Positions 53,911 through 62,590 of a stretch of DNA of 64,000 bases are shown here, in pieces (within the stretch, counting starts at the first letter, position 1; each line of letters starts with the position of its first letter). The stretch is from Albibacterium bauzanense (lineage in GTDB: Bacteria > Bacteroidota > Bacteroidia > Sphingobacteriales > Sphingobacteriaceae). The position numbers and the translations under genes are program-made. The stretch is from the NCBI RefSeq assembly GCF_004339765.1, contig NZ_SMGO01000001.1, positions 248,001-312,000 on the forward strand, read 5' to 3'. The notes beneath the pieces are model-generated. The model saw only the letters and a list, made by a program, of their open reading frames with translations, was not told the DNA's origin and did no database searches.

Positions 53911-55029
53911 TTAAGCAACGCTGAATTTCTTTAGAATTATATAATGAGATTTCATAGCATCCCAAAAAGTAATGTTTTCAATATAGGGAAGTTGATATTG
54001 ATGGGCCGTTTCTCTAACAATATGTGATATGGCAGGGTAGTGGATATGACATATTTTAGGGAATAAATGATGCTCAACCTGTTGATTTAAACCGCCGAGC
54101 AGGAATGCTGCTAATTTACTTTTCATAGAAAAGTTGGCTGTAGTTCTCATTTGATGTTCTGCCCAGGCATCTTCCATATTTCCCTCTCCATTGGGAATGG
54201 GGAATTCTGTACCTTCAACCACATGTGCAAGTTGGAATACTAATCCCATAACCAAGCCTTGTGCAAAATGAAGGGCTACAAAGCCAATAATTCCTTGCCA
54301 CCAGGTAATATCTGTTAAGAGTACCGGTAAGCCGAAGAAAAGGAAATAGTACAAAAACTTGAAGAAGAACAGGTTAAAGTATTCTATTTTAGGGTGTTTC
54401 GGACTTACGCATTCACCCACTTTTGATTGAAAGAACTTCTTATAATCCTTACGAAATACCCAGGATAGGGAAGCTAAACTATATAATGGAAAGGCATAGA
54501 AATGCTGAAAACGATGCATACTGGTTAATTTATCATCATCAGATAGTCGAATAAGACCCGGGGCTATTTCAAGATCTTCATCATGACCGGCAATATTGGT
54601 ATAAGTATGATGGACCACATTATGAGTAATATTCCAAACGTAAGGATTGGCTCCAACAAAGTGAAATACAGTACTGAATATTTTATTTACTCTGGAGTTA
54701 GATGAAAGGGCACCATGGATGGCATCGTGGCAGATATTAAATCCGATAAAAGCACTGAATACGCCTAATAAAACGGCAAACAGCAGCATAATTAAAGGAT
54801 TAAAGAGGTTAGAAATTATTAAGGCATATAATAATACAAAGCCTGTTAGGAAAATAACAGCCTTTGTCCACATGGCTCCATTTGCCTTCTTTTCTATTTT
54901 ATTAGATTTAAAATAGTGGTCTACCTTATGTCGCACGTCGGCGAAAAAAGAAGAACGGTTCTTATTGTTGAATTTTAATTTGTTGGAAGACTCATTAAGA
55001 GTACTATCAATCTTTATGGTTGATGACAT
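53911..55029 (-). CDS. Membrane fatty acid desaturase (front-end/linoleoyl-CoA type)
   Basis: The 372-residue protein has the three histidine boxes HDAIHG, HNVVHHTYTN and QQVEHHLFPK, the last with Gln as in front-end (delta-5/6) desaturases but without a cytochrome b5 domain. About four TM segments surround the boxes. It introduces a double bond in membrane lipid acyl chains with two iron ions and an external electron donor. The gene is preceded by a 209-bp gap toward the next minus-strand gene, so it is likely a single-gene unit. Confidence 0.9.
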   Translation of the reverse strand: MSSTIKIDSTLNESSNKLKFNNKNRSSFFADVRHKVDHYFKSNKIEKKANGAMWTKAVIFLTGFVLLYALIISNLFNPLIMLLFAVLLGVFSAFIGFNICHDAIHGALSSNSRVNKIFSTVFHFVGANPYVWNITHNVVHHTYTNIAGHDEDLEIAPGLIRLSDDDKLTSMHRFQHFYAFPLYSLASLSWVFRKDYKKFFQSKVGECVSPKHPKIEYFNLFFFKFLYYFLFFGLPVLLTDITWWQGIIGFVALHFAQGLVMGLVFQLAHVVEGTEFPIPNGEGNMEDAWAEHQMRTTANFSMKSKLAAFLLGGLNQQVEHHLFPKICHIHYPAISHIVRETAHQYQLPYIENITFWDAMKSHYIILKKFSVA

Positions 55030-55186
55030 TATGTTTTGTTGTTCATTATTAAAGTAATTCCTGGGAGATACAATGAATCGTTAATCTATCAACGTTTTTA
55101 ACTTTAATAATTACTCAAAACAGGCACCTAAAGTCTTTTAATGACTTATCCTTCGTTACACATTAGTAAATATAAGAAATATAAAA

Positions 55187-55218
55187 TGCCTATATCTCAG
55201 AAAATCAAGATATAGGCA
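55187..55218 (-). terminator. Terminator of the sugar isomerase-like gene
   Basis: A perfect 11-bp stem (TGCCTATATCT / AGATATAGGCA) with a 10-base loop. Read on the minus strand it is followed by TTTTATATTT, a fair U-tract, and lies 21 bases after the isomerase stop. The plus-strand side has no T-run. Confidence 0.8.
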
Positions 55219-55238
55219 TAAAAAACAAAAAGGTTACA

Positions 55239-56156
55239 TTAAATTAATTCTGTTTTAATGTAATTAAAGCTTTGCGTAATGCTTTCATAAGGATCCATGC
55301 TGAAGTTTTCTTGTTCTACAAAGAAACGCTTCATTCCGGATTGCTCTGCACCGGCAAAGATTGCTTTAAAGTCAATAGAGCCACTTCCTACTTCAGTATT
55401 GATGGTTGGAGTAGCTTTATCCATATCTTTTATATGCCACATTGCAAAACGACCAGGGAATTCATTGAATAAGGCAATAGGGTCATTTCCTGAACGAACT
55501 GCCCAATATAGATCTAATTCAAACTGAACTAATTCAGGATCTGTATTATTCATAAAGATTTTAAGGGCAGTTTCACCACCTCCCAGATCTGCAAATTCAA
55601 AATCATGATTATGGTAGCCTAACTTTAAACCTGCTGTTTTACACATTTCTGCAGCTACGTTTAATTTATCAGCAATCATTTTGTAGCTATCAAGTGTCCT
55701 TAAGTCTTCTGATAGATAAGGTACAGTAACGTATTCATTACCAATAACTTTAGCTGCATCAATAATAGCCTGAAGTTCATCTTTACTATCGGTTCTGATA
55801 AACTCTTCGATTCCATAATGTCCGCTGGTACTAACCAGGTTATTTTGATCTAATAATGCTTTAAACTCTTGTGGACTTAATCCCCAGAAACCACCTTTAG
55901 ATGAAAAGCCATAGCCTTCAACATCTTTGTAACCAATTGCAGCTACTTTTCCAATCACTCCGGGTACATCTTGTCCGATGATTTCTCTTAAGGTATATAA
56001 CTGTAAACCGATGTTAGTATCAGCTGGTACTGATGCTTCATTATTTGCTTCCTGACTGTCTGAAGTATTATTTGTGTCGGACATGCATGAAGGCAAAATA
56101 AGTGCGCCTGCTGCAAGCATGGCTGATTGTCTTAAAAAGTCTTTTCTGCTTTTCAT
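55239..56156 (-). CDS. Sugar phosphate isomerase/epimerase-like TIM-barrel lipoprotein (Tat-type signal)
   Basis: I start at 56156 (MKSRKDFLRQSAMLAAGA), giving 305 residues. SRKDFL is a Tat-like motif (Arg-Lys variant), and ILPSC at about residue 23 is a lipobox, so a Tat-exported lipoprotein is likely. The mature part is an AP endonuclease 2-like TIM barrel: IGLQLYTLREIIGQ, GLKLGYHNHDFEF (metal His), FELDLYWAVRSG, MWHIKDMD and FVEQENF. Relatives act on ketosugars or their oxidised forms in the periplasm. The substrate is unknown. Confidence 0.82.
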   Translation of the reverse strand: MKSRKDFLRQSAMLAAGALILPSCMSDTNNTSDSQEANNEASVPADTNIGLQLYTLREIIGQDVPGVIGKVAAIGYKDVEGYGFSSKGGFWGLSPQEFKALLDQNNLVSTSGHYGIEEFIRTDSKDELQAIIDAAKVIGNEYVTVPYLSEDLRTLDSYKMIADKLNVAAEMCKTAGLKLGYHNHDFEFADLGGGETALKIFMNNTDPELVQFELDLYWAVRSGNDPIALFNEFPGRFAMWHIKDMDKATPTINTEVGSGSIDFKAIFAGAEQSGMKRFFVEQENFSMDPYESITQSFNYIKTELI

Positions 56157-56221
56157 TTGATTTGTTTTATGATTAAGGTTTAAAAAAAAATAATTATCTG
56201 ATAAATAAGATGTGAATACGT

Positions 56222-57211
56222 TTACCAACGTTTTAAACGATCTTCTGTTTGCACATTTGTTTTAAATGAATTGAAACGAGGTGTTACTATCTTGATACTA
56301 CGTTTAGAGAGTTCTATAGCTGCATTTAACTCAAAGCCGATTAATAATATTAAAGAGTTTAAATAGAGCCAGATCATAATAACGATTAAGGTACCAATAG
56401 AGCCGTATAGTTTGTTATAGGTATTAAAATGGTTTATATAATAAGCGAAGCCTATAAAAGTGAAAATAGCTAAAATTGTTGATAAGGTTGCACCCGGACT
56501 AAAAAATTTCCATTTTGTAGCTGAAGAAGGTCCGAATTTATAAACGAAACTTACAGTGAAGAAGTAGATTGCTGCTAAAATGAACCAGCGGGTTACCATA
56601 ATTACATTTAACCAGGAACTGCTTGCTATACCAAACAGTTCTTTAATAAAGTTAAATATCTGACTGGATATTGTAAGAAGGGTCATCCCGATTGTTAAGG
56701 CAACAACGATCATGAAGGCGAGACCGATAGCTACCAAACGCTGTTTTACCCAACCTCTGTTCTCTGTAATTAACGATGCTTTATTAAAAGCCATCATTAA
56801 GGATGTTAGGCCATTGGTAGCAAAAAGGGCTGCCGCAATAAAACCAAAAGAAAGCAATCCGCTGTTTTGATTAATAATAATATCTTCTACAGTTGTACGA
56901 ATGGTTTCATATGCATTTTCGGGCAAAACAAGTGCTATAAAGGAGAGTAGTTGATCTTGAAAGTTCTTTACCGGTATATAAGGAATTAAAGTAAAGAGGA
57001 AGATTATTGCCGGAAAAATAGCCAGCAGGAAGTTATATGCTAAAGATGATGCCTTGTTTAAAAGAGATTCGCGGGCAATTTCCTGAAAGAAAAACACGGC
57101 TACCGTATATAATGGCAATGAACCAAAACCAGGCAACACAACCACCTTTGTCCACTCAATTAAATAATCGTATGGTTTGAATTTCAACAAAGTTTGGTGA
57201 ATTCGATTCAT
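56222..57211 (-). CDS. YihY/virulence factor BrkB family membrane protein
   Basis: The 329-residue protein has six TM helices and the family features SSLAYNFLLAIFPAIIFLFT near TM1, ATNGLTSLMMAFNKA and IMIWLYLNSLILLIGFELNA toward the end. Function is not settled (once mislabelled RNase BN). It lies 6 bp after the thioesterase gene and shares its operon with mltG and the PASTA gene. Confidence 0.88.
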   Translation of the reverse strand: MNRIHQTLLKFKPYDYLIEWTKVVVLPGFGSLPLYTVAVFFFQEIARESLLNKASSLAYNFLLAIFPAIIFLFTLIPYIPVKNFQDQLLSFIALVLPENAYETIRTTVEDIIINQNSGLLSFGFIAAALFATNGLTSLMMAFNKASLITENRGWVKQRLVAIGLAFMIVVALTIGMTLLTISSQIFNFIKELFGIASSSWLNVIMVTRWFILAAIYFFTVSFVYKFGPSSATKWKFFSPGATLSTILAIFTFIGFAYYINHFNTYNKLYGSIGTLIVIMIWLYLNSLILLIGFELNAAIELSKRSIKIVTPRFNSFKTNVQTEDRLKRW

Positions 57212-57217
57212 GCTTTA

Positions 57218-57625
57218 TCAGGTAAAATAAGGAGCCATTTTTTTATTAAACTCTTCGGGTGGAAGACAGGGTTTGTTCTTTTCTATATTTACGAACACTA
57301 AAATGGTTTCTCCTATATTAATTAACTCTTGCTGTTCATTATGAATTTCATAATAGAACTTGATACGGATGCCTGGCTTTTCTTTAATCATAACAGTAAT
57401 AGTCAGGTTTTCATCATACCTGCCCGGTTTGATATATTTACAATATAAATCTAAAACAGGCATCATTACACCATTGTTTTCCATGTCTTTATACGAAGTA
57501 CCTAAACTACGTAACATTTCTACACGTGCAACTTCATAATATTGGGCATAATTACCGTAATATACATAACCCATTTGGTCAGTCTCTCCGTATCTTACCC
57601 TGATATTACAGCTGAATTTAAACAT
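57218..57625 (-). CDS. 4-hydroxybenzoyl-CoA thioesterase-like (YbgC) acyl-CoA thioesterase
   Basis: At 135 residues this is a single hot-dog domain: RYGETDQMGYVYYGNYAQYY with the catalytic Asp, and ITVMIKEKPGIRIKFYYEIH. YbgC-type enzymes hydrolyse acyl-CoA or acyl-ACP thioesters. It is 2 bp from mltG and 6 bp from brkB, so the operon is tight. Confidence 0.9.
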   Translation of the reverse strand: MFKFSCNIRVRYGETDQMGYVYYGNYAQYYEVARVEMLRSLGTSYKDMENNGVMMPVLDLYCKYIKPGRYDENLTITVMIKEKPGIRIKFYYEIHNEQQELINIGETILVFVNIEKNKPCLPPEEFNKKMAPYFT

Positions 57626-57627
57626 AA

Positions 57628-58677
57628 TTAACGTTTTATGTTTCTTTGATCTAATGCTCTTTGGAATTTTCTGGCATTTACTAAATGTTCTGCCACTGTA
57701 GTTGCAAAGTTATGATAACCTGAAAAATCATCTTTCGCGCACATATAAACAAAATCATGTGTTTGTGGATTTAAAACAGCATCGATAGAAGCGATACTAG
57801 GCATCATAATAGGTCCGGGCGGCAGGCCCTTATGTATATAAGTATTATAAGGTGAGTTAGTGCGTAAATGCACATTAAGTACTCTTCTGATAGTAAAATC
57901 TTGTGTTGCAAAGATTACAGTTGGATCTGCCTGCAGAAGCATACCTTTTCTTAATCGGTTCAAATATAAGCCTGCAATTTTAGGCATTTCATCGTTATGT
58001 AATGCTTCACCTTTTACGATTGCTGCCAAATTGCTTACCTCAATTGGAGTTAGATTAAGGGCTTTTGCCTTGGCTTTTCTTTCTTCATTCCAGAATGTTT
58101 CATATTCTTTATGCATCCTTTCAACAAACTGATCTGTAGAAGTATTCCAGAAAAATTCATAGGTATTGGGAATGAACATTGTAAAAAAGTTTTCATGGTT
58201 GAAACCATATTCCTTTGCCAGGCTATCGTTATTTAAGAGTTGAATAAAGGCAAGTGAATCTGGCTCAAGCTGCTTGGCTAATAAGCCCCCAAAGTTTTCT
58301 TTTAAACGAATATTCTGAAAACGAAGTTTAACAGGTTCTTGTAAACCGGCACTTAACTGGTTAAGGAGTGTACGATTGTTCATTCCTTCTGTTAGTTTAT
58401 ATTTACCAGCTTTAACACGCAATGGATAATCTTTCTTTTCTGCAGCCCATCTAAATGCTGCTGTATCTTCTAGTATTTCATTATCACCCATATTTTTCAT
58501 CAGGTCTTCGAAATCTGAACCTGTTGGAATATATAGGTAGGGCTGATTAGCTGTTACATTGGGTGCTAAAAATCGTTGATAAACGGTGAAGGCGATAGCA
58601 GCACCAATTATAAAAACAAGAACCCCGACAGCTAATAATATTTTCTTTATAGAAATTGATCTTTCTCTTTTTTGCAT
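57628..58677 (-). CDS. mltG: Endolytic murein transglycosylase MltG
   Basis: The 349-residue protein has one N-terminal TM helix (residues 11-31) and the YceG domain: PNTYEFFWNTS, LAAIVKGEALHNDEMPKIAG with the catalytic Glu, LYLNRLRKGMLLQADPTVIF, and PYNTYIHKGLPPGPI. It cuts nascent glycan strands at the inner membrane to stop synthesis. It is followed by the thioesterase and preceded by the PASTA gene. Confidence 0.95.
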   Translation of the reverse strand: MQKRERSISIKKILLAVGVLVFIIGAAIAFTVYQRFLAPNVTANQPYLYIPTGSDFEDLMKNMGDNEILEDTAAFRWAAEKKDYPLRVKAGKYKLTEGMNNRTLLNQLSAGLQEPVKLRFQNIRLKENFGGLLAKQLEPDSLAFIQLLNNDSLAKEYGFNHENFFTMFIPNTYEFFWNTSTDQFVERMHKEYETFWNEERKAKAKALNLTPIEVSNLAAIVKGEALHNDEMPKIAGLYLNRLRKGMLLQADPTVIFATQDFTIRRVLNVHLRTNSPYNTYIHKGLPPGPIMMPSIASIDAVLNPQTHDFVYMCAKDDFSGYHNFATTVAEHLVNARKFQRALDQRNIKR

Positions 58678-58686
58678 AGAAATTCT

Positions 58687-59451
58687 CTAGTTGCTTAATG
58701 CAAGGTTAATAGCAGTTCCTACACTTACCTTCTCCATTTGTAAAGAATCTGCAGGAGGTGTTTGACTTACCACACGTGCTGTTAAGCTGTCAGTAATATA
58801 ACCCATATAATTAACCGTACCAACAGTTAAGGAAGATCCTAAGATTGAGAAGCGGGCTTCACTTAGGGTTAAACCAACTACATTAGGCACTAGTACTTCA
58901 GAATCGCCCATTCCATTACCTAAAATCAAATTGATCCGGGAGCCTTTTGGTATTTCTTGTCCGGCTTTTAATTCTTCTCCGCCATAACGAACATCCAATA
59001 CTACATCTCGGGCAATATCAGCCACATAGGTTGTATCGCCTAAGCGAAGTTCATAATTACCAAGAATGGCACGAGCTTCAAGAAAGGTCATTTCACGTAT
59101 CTCAGGGAAGCTCACTACCGGCGGACTTAAGGTAATCATGGTAAGATAAATTGTACGATTATCTTTCACAAAAGAACCTCCAACAGGATCTTGATCAATA
59201 ATAACTCCTGGTTCAGCATTAGCTTGATATACGGAATCTACCTGATATCTAAAGCCTTGTTGCTCTAAAAGGCTAATGGCTTCTGTAATGGATTTGCTTT
59301 TTAAGTCTGGAACTTTAATCTTTTCACCATGGTGAGTATAATTCCGTAAAACAAAGAATATTAAGGAAACGAATACAATGATTGAAATGATTGCTATAAT
59401 CAAGTGTCTTCTAAATGTTTTAGTACCGAGGTACTGAAAGAGTTTACTCAT
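58687..59451 (-). CDS. PASTA-domain membrane protein
   Basis: The 254-residue protein has one N-terminal TM helix (about 15-35) followed by three PASTA repeats (about 40-110, 110-180 and 185-254), each with the VP-D/N-v...A...L pattern (KIPDLKSKSITEAISLLEQQ, VPNVVGLTLSEARFSILGS). PASTA domains bind peptidoglycan or beta-lactams. Without a kinase or PBP domain it probably acts as an accessory cell-wall protein. It lies 9 bp before mltG and starts the operon. Confidence 0.88.
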   Translation of the reverse strand: MSKLFQYLGTKTFRRHLIIAIISIIVFVSLIFFVLRNYTHHGEKIKVPDLKSKSITEAISLLEQQGFRYQVDSVYQANAEPGVIIDQDPVGGSFVKDNRTIYLTMITLSPPVVSFPEIREMTFLEARAILGNYELRLGDTTYVADIARDVVLDVRYGGEELKAGQEIPKGSRINLILGNGMGDSEVLVPNVVGLTLSEARFSILGSSLTVGTVNYMGYITDSLTARVVSQTPPADSLQMEKVSVGTAINLALSN

Positions 59452-59601
59452 ATTGATAATTTAAACAAATCTTCTTCTTTGTTAGCAAATATTAATCCAA
59501 TTGATTGGATACGGTTTTTGCACCTCCAAACTTACTCAAAATATTAAAGAGTGATCTACTTTTTTTTATGATGGGTAATTTATTCAACGTTAAATAAAAT
59601 C

Positions 59602-59609
59602 TATATTTG
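59602..59609 (+). promoter_or_regulatory. -7 box of the ddl promoter
   Basis: TATATTTG is a perfect TAnnTTTG box 18 bases before the ddl ATG at 59628. No clear -33 element (TTG) was found 19-21 bases upstream. Confidence 0.55.
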
Positions 59610-59627
59610 CTTTTAAAATTGCCCCAT

Positions 59628-60644
59628 ATGAAATTAAAAATCGCCTTGCTTTGTGGTGGATATTCAGGTGAAGATGAAGTATCTTATAAAAGTGCAGCCT
59701 TTGTTGAAGAGAGCCTGGATAGTGAACGTTATGACGTGTATAAAATAAAAATATTACCTCGTGAGTGGTTCTATGAAAATGCAGAAGGGTTTATTTATAC
59801 GATTGATAAGAATGATTTTAGCTTAACAATTTCTGGGAATAAAATCCAGTTTGATTTAATTTTTGTGATGATACATGGCTCTCCTGGAGAGAACGGATTG
59901 TTGCAGGGTTATTTTGAAATGTTGGGTTTACCTTATACGAGCTGCGACTCGCTGACATCAAGCCTGACCATGAATAAAGCATATACCAAGGCGGTTCTTC
60001 GAGGTATTTCAGATATGTATTTGGCTAATTCGGTTCAGTTGTTTGAACAGGATCAGGAAGGAGCAGTAGAAATTATCGAGAATAAACTTAGGCTGCCCAT
60101 TTTTGTAAAACCGAATGGGGGAGGAAGCAGCATTGGTATGTCTAAAGTGGATAAGGCTGAAGGTATTAAAGCTGCAGTTGATTTGGCTTTTAATACTGAA
60201 AATACAGGAAGACAGGTTTTGGTAGAGGAGTTTGTATCGGGCAGAGAGTTTTCAGTAGGGGTTTATCGCTTTAAAGACAGTGTACAAGTGCTTCCTGCAA
60301 CGGAAGTAATTACAGATCGTGATTTCTTTGATTATAAAGCGAAATACATAGCAGGGTTAACGCAAGAAATTACGCCTGCAGAAATTAATGAAGAACAGGT
60401 AGAACGAATGGAACGGATTGTAAAAGAAATCTATCTGAAATTAAACTGCAAGGGATTGGTACGTATTGATTTCTTTTTTGAACATAAAACTGATAACTTC
60501 TATTTTATAGAGATTAATACCATACCGGGACAAACAAAAACGAGCTTTATTCCACAGCAAATTCGAGCAACTGGAAAAACAGAGCGAGCCTTTTATACAG
60601 AATGGATAGAAAGCTCTTTACTCAGCTTTGCGACCAAAGATTGA
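59628..60644 (+). CDS. ddl: D-alanine-D-alanine ligase
   Basis: I start at 59628 (MKLKIALLCGGYSGEDEVSY), giving 338 residues; the longer frame begins before the promoter box. ATP-grasp motifs are KPNGGGSSIGMSKV, ALPGRE-like VSGREFSVGVY, VRIDFFFE and INTIPGQTKTSFIPQQ. It joins two D-Ala residues for peptidoglycan precursors. Its 3' end overlaps the convergent mlaD-like gene by 27 bp. Confidence 0.93.
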   Translation: MKLKIALLCGGYSGEDEVSYKSAAFVEESLDSERYDVYKIKILPREWFYENAEGFIYTIDKNDFSLTISGNKIQFDLIFVMIHGSPGENGLLQGYFEMLGLPYTSCDSLTSSLTMNKAYTKAVLRGISDMYLANSVQLFEQDQEGAVEIIENKLRLPIFVKPNGGGSSIGMSKVDKAEGIKAAVDLAFNTENTGRQVLVEEFVSGREFSVGVYRFKDSVQVLPATEVITDRDFFDYKAKYIAGLTQEITPAEINEEQVERMERIVKEIYLKLNCKGLVRIDFFFEHKTDNFYFIEINTIPGQTKTSFIPQQIRATGKTERAFYTEWIESSLLSFATKD

Positions 60645-61562
60645 GAAATGGACGTACCTTTTAGGATTTTGCTTAACATCGATAATTAGATTATCAAGGC
60701 TTTTTGATGCATCCTGAAGGTTATTGTATAGTTCATCATCGTTCAATAGTTTTCCTAATGAACCTTTACCACTGTTAATACTATCAACCGCCAATTGAAG
60801 GTCTGAAACAGCCATGTTTGCCTTATTCATTGTTTCTTCAAAGTTTAAGCGGGCGGCTTTATCACTTACCGTTTCTAAATTTGCAAATATGCGGGTAAGC
60901 TTTTCATTATTATCATTAAAATTAGCTGAGATGGATTCCATATTGGTTAAAATCCCTGAGATTTTTGACTTTTCAGTTCCTACCATACCATCTACCTGAG
61001 TTGCTGTATTCTCTAAGGTATTTAAGGTATTTGCAATACTTTGTAAACTTCGGTTGATGTTCTTTTGAAAATCCGGACTGATGGTATTATTAACAGAACT
61101 CAATACAGAATCTAATACAGCAAATAGGGCTTCGGCTTTCTTCTGAATAGGTTCAACCTGCTCCATAATATTTTTTTGAACGTCAGATTGCAAGGTATCA
61201 CCAGTTTGTGCATAGACCTTACTATCGCCCAGATCAAAAACAATGGCTTTACCTCCTAATAGATCTGTGCTGGCAATACGAGCAATTGTATTTTCAGGAA
61301 GCTCGTATTTCTTATCAATCTTAAATTCTGTCAGAATCGTACCATTAGGTAATAATGTTAATCCGGAAACTCGTCCTATTTGATATCCGTTTACATATAC
61401 GGGTTTAGAAACGGTTAATCCATCAACTCGTTCATAAACTGCATAATAAGTATTTTCTGAGGTAAAAACATCGTTTCCTTTTAAGAAACTATAGCCTAAT
61501 ACGAGTATAGCAATGGCAACAGTTGCCAATATTCCAACTTTAGTTTCGTTTTTTATTTTCAA
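60618..61562 (-). CDS. MlaD/MCE-family lipid transport protein
   Basis: The 314-residue protein has an N-terminal TM helix (about 9-27), one MCE domain (YAVYERVDGLTVSKPVYVNG, ARIASTDLLGGKAIVFD) and a long helical C-terminal region (140-300). MlaD rings in the inner membrane carry phospholipids between the membranes. The ATPase and permease partners are not in the window. It is convergent with ddl and overlaps its end. Confidence 0.9.
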   Translation of the reverse strand: MKIKNETKVGILATVAIAILVLGYSFLKGNDVFTSENTYYAVYERVDGLTVSKPVYVNGYQIGRVSGLTLLPNGTILTEFKIDKKYELPENTIARIASTDLLGGKAIVFDLGDSKVYAQTGDTLQSDVQKNIMEQVEPIQKKAEALFAVLDSVLSSVNNTISPDFQKNINRSLQSIANTLNTLENTATQVDGMVGTEKSKISGILTNMESISANFNDNNEKLTRIFANLETVSDKAARLNFEETMNKANMAVSDLQLAVDSINSGKGSLGKLLNDDELYNNLQDASKSLDNLIIDVKQNPKRYVHFSIFGRKAE

Positions 61563-61629
61563 AATAATTTCGGTTCTAAGGATTTATATTTCATAAACCA
61601 TAACAACTTTTTCTGCTGAATGTTTTAAA

Positions 61630-62430
61630 TTAACGTTCAATCAAACTTTTATATGATTTTATCGCGTTCGTTAAATTCTCTACAATTTCTGCTTGTCCGG
61701 CAGCTGAAGTCATGTATCTCTCTTCAGCCGGATTACTAATAAAGCCAATTTCTGTTAAAATAGCAGGCATTCCCGCTCTTGCCAATACGGCAAGCCCTTG
61801 TTCTTTAACCCCGCGGTTAATTCTGCCGGAAGTAGCATAATGATCTTGTACCAATGTTGCCAGCTTGATACTTTGATCACGAAACTGATTCTTCATTAAA
61901 GAGAAAATGATGTAGCTTTCAGGATCGTTGGGGTCAAAATCATAGTTCTGCTCATAATTTTCTTCTAAAAGCATGGATGCATTTTCGCGCATAGCAACAT
62001 CTTGTTCTCCCAATCTATGAAAACCTGAGACAAACGTTTCTGTACCGCTTACACGTTCATTACCAGCTCTTCTTGGCATAGAATTACAGTGAATAGAGAT
62101 AAACAGATCGGCATTATTATCATTGGCTACTGCGATTCTCTCATATAATTTTACAAAGACATCTGTTTTGCGGGTATAAATTACTTTCACGTCTTTCATC
62201 TCGCTTTCAATCTTTTTTCCAAGCTTTAAAGCAACTTGCAGAGCTACGTCTTTTTCCCGCGCTATTGCTCCACGCGTTGCTCCATCTTCTCCACCATGGC
62301 CAGCATCAATTACAATTGTTTTTATTCGAAAATCAGGTTTATCCTCTTGGTTGCTAAAACTTAGAAAGGGTATAAGAAAACATAAAAAGATAACGTTTAA
62401 TATTTTTTGTTGCGTATTTTTGATTTTCAT
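61630..62430 (-). CDS. N-acetylmuramoyl-L-alanine amidase (Amidase_3)
   Basis: The 266-residue protein has a signal sequence (residues 1-26) and the zinc amidase domain: IVIDAGHGGEDGATRG (His), FISIHCNSM (His), and LTEIGFISNPAEERYM (catalytic Glu). It splits stem peptides from septal peptidoglycan. It lies 67 bp after the MCE gene start on the same strand and is divergent from lptD, an arrangement common in Bacteroidota. Confidence 0.93.
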   Translation of the reverse strand: MKIKNTQQKILNVIFLCFLIPFLSFSNQEDKPDFRIKTIVIDAGHGGEDGATRGAIAREKDVALQVALKLGKKIESEMKDVKVIYTRKTDVFVKLYERIAVANDNNADLFISIHCNSMPRRAGNERVSGTETFVSGFHRLGEQDVAMRENASMLLEENYEQNYDFDPNDPESYIIFSLMKNQFRDQSIKLATLVQDHYATSGRINRGVKEQGLAVLARAGMPAILTEIGFISNPAEERYMTSAAGQAEIVENLTNAIKSYKSLIER

Positions 62431-62590
62431 AGCGGGAATAACAATTTTGTATTATTATTATTGTTTTAATAAATAGAGTTAAGCATTATCGTATTTTCGC
62501 AAATCTGAGATTTAAGAAATAGCTAGCTTAATTTTCATTAATTTTGGCATTTTCAGTTTGTTTTACAAAAGTACTATTCAAAGTCATATT

